The notes below the pieces were generated by a model. It was not told the origin of the DNA and did no database searches. It saw only the letters and a program-made list of their open reading frames with translations. DNA of 27,373 bases from contig JBIOJM010000110.1 in the NCBI GenBank assembly GCA_044450785.1, positions 1 through 27,373 on the forward strand, in the 5' to 3' direction. How positions within the stretch are numbered: position 1 is the first letter of the stretch; every line of letters starts with the position of its first letter. Position numbers and translations under genes: made by a program. This stretch comes from JBIOJM01 sp044450785. Lineage in GTDB: Bacteria > Planctomycetota > Planctomycetia > Isosphaerales > Isosphaeraceae. Positions 25,106 through 27,373 of this stretch are shown here, piece by piece.

Positions 25106-26818
25106 GTGGCCTCCTTGTTCGTGATCCAAGGGGCCGACCAGGGTAAGCGTTTCGAGTTCAAGTCCGGTCCCGTGGCCTTGGGCAGGGACACGTCGAACCC
25201 CATCCGGCTCCATGACACCGAGATCTCCCGCCGCCACGCCGAGCTCAGGCTTGAGCGGGAGGGGTATCGGATTGTCGATCTCGGCTCGGCCAACGGGACC
25301 TACGTCAACGGCCAACCCGTCGACCAGACCCCGCTGCAGTCGGGCGATCGGGTCCAGCTCGGCCAAACGGTCATGCTCTTTCACGAGGGGAATGGCGGCC
25401 ACCGCCGCGGCTTGACGGCCCGCGTCGACCTCCTGACCAAGAGCGATCCCGACGACCGCTCCGCCATCCTCCGGAGCATCCCCTCGGGCGAGGGCTCACG
25501 CGTGCTGCAAGCCCCTGACGCCGCGGCGGGCTGGCTGCGCGAACGGCTGATGAACTTGTCGGTCATGTACCGCGCGACCCAGGCCATCAGCAGTATCCTC
25601 GACATCGATGCCCTCTCGCCCCAAATCCTCGAGCTCGTCTTCGAGTCGATCGAGGCCGACCGCGGCGCCATCCTCCTCAAAGACGAGTCGGGCCATCTCG
25701 TCCCCAAGGCTGTGCGGTGGCGCGGCGGGGCCGAGCCCGACGAGCGGATGACCATCTCACAAACAATCGTCGACTACGTCCTCGATCAGGGCGAGGGGGT
25801 CATCACCACCGACGCTCCAACCGACAAGCGGTTCAGCCCCGCCCAGTCGATCGTCGACTACCAGATCCGCGAGGCCATCTGCGTGCCGATCCAGGGGCGG
25901 CATACCACCCTCGGCGTCCTTTACGCCGACATCAGGGCGGCCAGCGGCGTCGACGCCGCGACCGCCGCCAAGCTCGGCCAACGCGGCCGGTTCAGCCAGG
26001 ACCAGCTCATGCTCATGGTCGCGATCGGCCACCAGGCCGGCCTGGCCATCGAGAATACGATCTTCTACAACGACAAGATCCAGGCCGAGCGGCTCGCCGC
26101 CGTCGGCCAGACGATCGCGACCCTCTCCCATCACATCAAGAACATCCTCCAGGGCATCCGCGGCGGCAGCTCCCTGATCGACCTCGGCCTCAACGAACAC
26201 GACGATTCGATCGTCCGCAAGGGCTGGACGATCGTCGAGAAAAACCAGGGCAAGATCTACAACCTCGTGATGGACATGCTCTCATTCTCCAAGGACCGCG
26301 AACCCGTGCTCGAGCCGGCGGACCTGAATGAGACGATCGGCGACGTTGTCGAGCTGATGCAGTCCCGCGCCGCCGAGCTGGGCGTGAAGCTGAACTGGCA
26401 TCCCTGCCCGGATCTACCCCGCGTGCTGATCGACGCCGACGGCATCCATCGCGCTGTCTTGAACATCGTGACCAACGCCATCGACGCCAGCGAGGGCCAG
26501 GAGAACGCCCAGGTCGCGATCAAGGCGGACTGGCACCGTCAGACCTCTGTCGCTCGAATCGAAGTCACCGACAACGGCGTCGGCATCGACGAGTCCGAGA
26601 TTCCGTCGATCTTCCAGATCTACGCATCGTCCAAGGGTGCCCGCGGGACCGGCCTCGGCTTGCCCGTCTCCCAGAAAATCATCCGCGAACACGGCGGCAA
26701 GATCTCCGTCACCTCCCGGCCGGGCTTCGGAGCCACTTTTCTGATCGAGCTGCCGATGACCAGACGCCCTGACCCCCCTGACCACAGGGCCGCGGCCGAA
26801 GGGCTGACCATCACCTAA
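25106..26818 (+). CDS. Sensor histidine kinase with FHA and GAF domains
   Basis: A 570-residue soluble protein. An FHA domain occupies about residues 3-95 (ALGRDTSNPIRLHDTEISRR, then SANGTYVNG), for phosphothreonine recognition. A GAF domain covers about 155-320 (SIEADRGAILLKDESG, EAICVPIQGRHTTLGVLYA). The phosphoacceptor region has LSHHIKNILQGIRGG with histidines at 342/343. The ATPase domain shows the N box NIVTNAIDAS, the G1 box DNGVGI and the G2 box GTGLGLPVS. No response regulator lies next to it, so the partner is probably encoded elsewhere. The start is GTG at 25106 with GGAGAG upstream, and the first residues MASLFVIQGADQGKRFEF fit an FHA start. No membrane segments, so it senses cytoplasmic signals. 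The gene converges on the next one across a hairpin. Confidence 0.95.
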   Translation: MASLFVIQGADQGKRFEFKSGPVALGRDTSNPIRLHDTEISRRHAELRLEREGYRIVDLGSANGTYVNGQPVDQTPLQSGDRVQLGQTVMLFHEGNGGHRRGLTARVDLLTKSDPDDRSAILRSIPSGEGSRVLQAPDAAAGWLRERLMNLSVMYRATQAISSILDIDALSPQILELVFESIEADRGAILLKDESGHLVPKAVRWRGGAEPDERMTISQTIVDYVLDQGEGVITTDAPTDKRFSPAQSIVDYQIREAICVPIQGRHTTLGVLYADIRAASGVDAATAAKLGQRGRFSQDQLMLMVAIGHQAGLAIENTIFYNDKIQAERLAAVGQTIATLSHHIKNILQGIRGGSSLIDLGLNEHDDSIVRKGWTIVEKNQGKIYNLVMDMLSFSKDREPVLEPADLNETIGDVVELMQSRAAELGVKLNWHPCPDLPRVLIDADGIHRAVLNIVTNAIDASEGQENAQVAIKADWHRQTSVARIEVTDNGVGIDESEIPSIFQIYASSKGARGTGLGLPVSQKIIREHGGKISVTSRPGFGATFLIELPMTRRPDPPDHRAAAEGLTIT

Positions 26819-26822
26819 AGCT

Positions 26823-27373
26823 TTATTCCGAACCGCCGCCGGGCGGTTCGGGTGCAGCGCCTCCGAAACCTCCGGGGCCCCCTTCCATGTTGTCCTTCGA
26901 ATCGAACTCGCGCAGCGCATCACCGAGCTCGTCCAAGATATCTTGCTCAGAGCTGATGATCAGCACGCCGTCGCGGACACCATAGGCGAGCCCGAGCTGC
27001 TTGAGCAGCAGCCGCAACGTGGTCTTGAGCGGGACACCTTCCAGATCAAGACCCCTGATCGTTGACGTCATGGTGGCCTCAGCCTCCTTGCAGCCCTTTG
27101 GATCAACGTAAATCGGGATGCCGTTGTACGTCTTGGTCACCGTCGCCTGGTGGACGTACTTGAGGACATCCTCGAGCGGCGTCTCCTCATTGAAGGACAT
27201 GGAGATCGGCTCATCGAGCTTCTTGATGATAGCCTTGCTGTGGGGATTCGGGTCACGAATCGCTAATGCCGCGGCGGCTTCGGCAATCCTGCGGCGAATC
27301 ACGCGCTTCATGGCGCTGGGCGACCTCTGAGCAGCCATCATGCCGCCCGTAGCCCCGACCATGCCGCCCATGC
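26823..27373 (-). CDS. STN/secretin-like protein, partial (5' end missing)
   Basis: At least 182 residues of the C-terminal part of a protein that continues beyond the right edge. A Gly/Met-rich segment leads into a basic helix (KRVIRRRIAEAAAALAIRD), then PISMSFNEETPLEDVLKYV, GIPIYVDPKG, DLEGVPLKTTLRLLLKQLG and GVLIISSEQD. This is the beta-alpha-beta arrangement of the secretin/TonB short N-terminal (STN) type domain, in a version frequent in planctomycetes. The tail is Gly/Pro-rich (GGPGGFGGAAPEPPGGG). Many relatives are exported proteins, but the N-terminus is not visible so export cannot be judged. The last codons form part of a hairpin. Confidence 0.75.
   Translation of the reverse strand, partial: MGGMVGATGGMMAAQRSPSAMKRVIRRRIAEAAAALAIRDPNPHSKAIIKKLDEPISMSFNEETPLEDVLKYVHQATVTKTYNGIPIYVDPKGCKEAEATMTSTIRGLDLEGVPLKTTLRLLLKQLGLAYGVRDGVLIISSEQDILDELGDALREFDSKDNMEGGPGGFGGAAPEPPGGGSE
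26828..26851. terminator. Convergent-gene hairpin with 10-bp perfect stem
   Basis: CCGAACCGCC and GGCGGTTCGG pair perfectly around a GCCG loop. The hairpin sits between the histidine-kinase stop (26818) and the body of the minus-strand gene, overlapping the latter's last codons. Neither side has a strong T-run, but a shared bidirectional terminator is the natural reading. Confidence 0.5.

Noticed and set aside
1..27373. tRNA, rRNA or insertion-sequence transposase genes
   Set aside because: None was recognised on either strand by cloverleaf-like or transposase-like sequence.

Overview
The window looks like a piece of a high-GC planctomycete chromosome, most likely from the Isosphaeraceae/Gemmatales side. 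This is inferred from gene content and composition: a secretin-like STN protein with an SMSFNEETPLEDVLKY-type stretch, an FHA-GAF-histidine kinase, a TPR/J-like/GrpE/Hsp70 operon, weak Shine-Dalgarno use and frequent TTG/GTG starts. There is no rRNA or tRNA marker to confirm it.

The left half (1-13997) is a class 1 DISARM anti-phage locus. On the plus strand, in the canonical order, it holds the 3' end of drmD (SNF2-type helicase), drmMI (1352-aa adenine-N6 methyltransferase), drmA (helicase with a zinc-ribbon insert), drmB (DUF1998) and drmC (phospholipase-D-like). The canonical run is broken in two places. Between drmD and drmMI sits a 23S-rRNA-IVP/four-helix-bundle gene, flanked by inverted arrays of a 7-bp repeat (AACTCAG/AACTCAC and its complement). 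The downstream array ends in a perfect 68-bp tandem repeat, each copy carrying an ATG and a TGA, and the last copy supplies the apparent start codon of drmMI. Between drmMI and drmA sits a two-gene cassette on the opposite strand. Its products are of unrecognised function, it is translationally coupled, and its divergent promoter region with drmA contains a 16-bp inverted repeat. These two interruptions are the most unusual content of the window.

The right half (14550-27373) is ordinary chromosomal material. On the minus strand there is a small membrane protein coupled to a large rhomboid protease. Divergent from it is an MlaE-type permease followed by an MCE protein with an OmpA-like C-terminus, with no ATPase gene beside them. 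Next is a four-gene chaperone operon: a TPR protein with an acidic tail, a J-like protein lacking HPD, GrpE and Hsp70. After it come a small zinc-ribbon protein and an FHA-GAF sensor histidine kinase. The kinase converges on a partial STN/secretin-like gene across a perfect 10-bp-stem hairpin.

The best-supported biological story is the DISARM locus. DrmMI would mark host DNA. DrmA, DrmB and DrmC with DrmD would act on unmarked incoming DNA. The IVP gene and the antisense pair are candidates either for mobile insertions or for locus-specific accessory functions.
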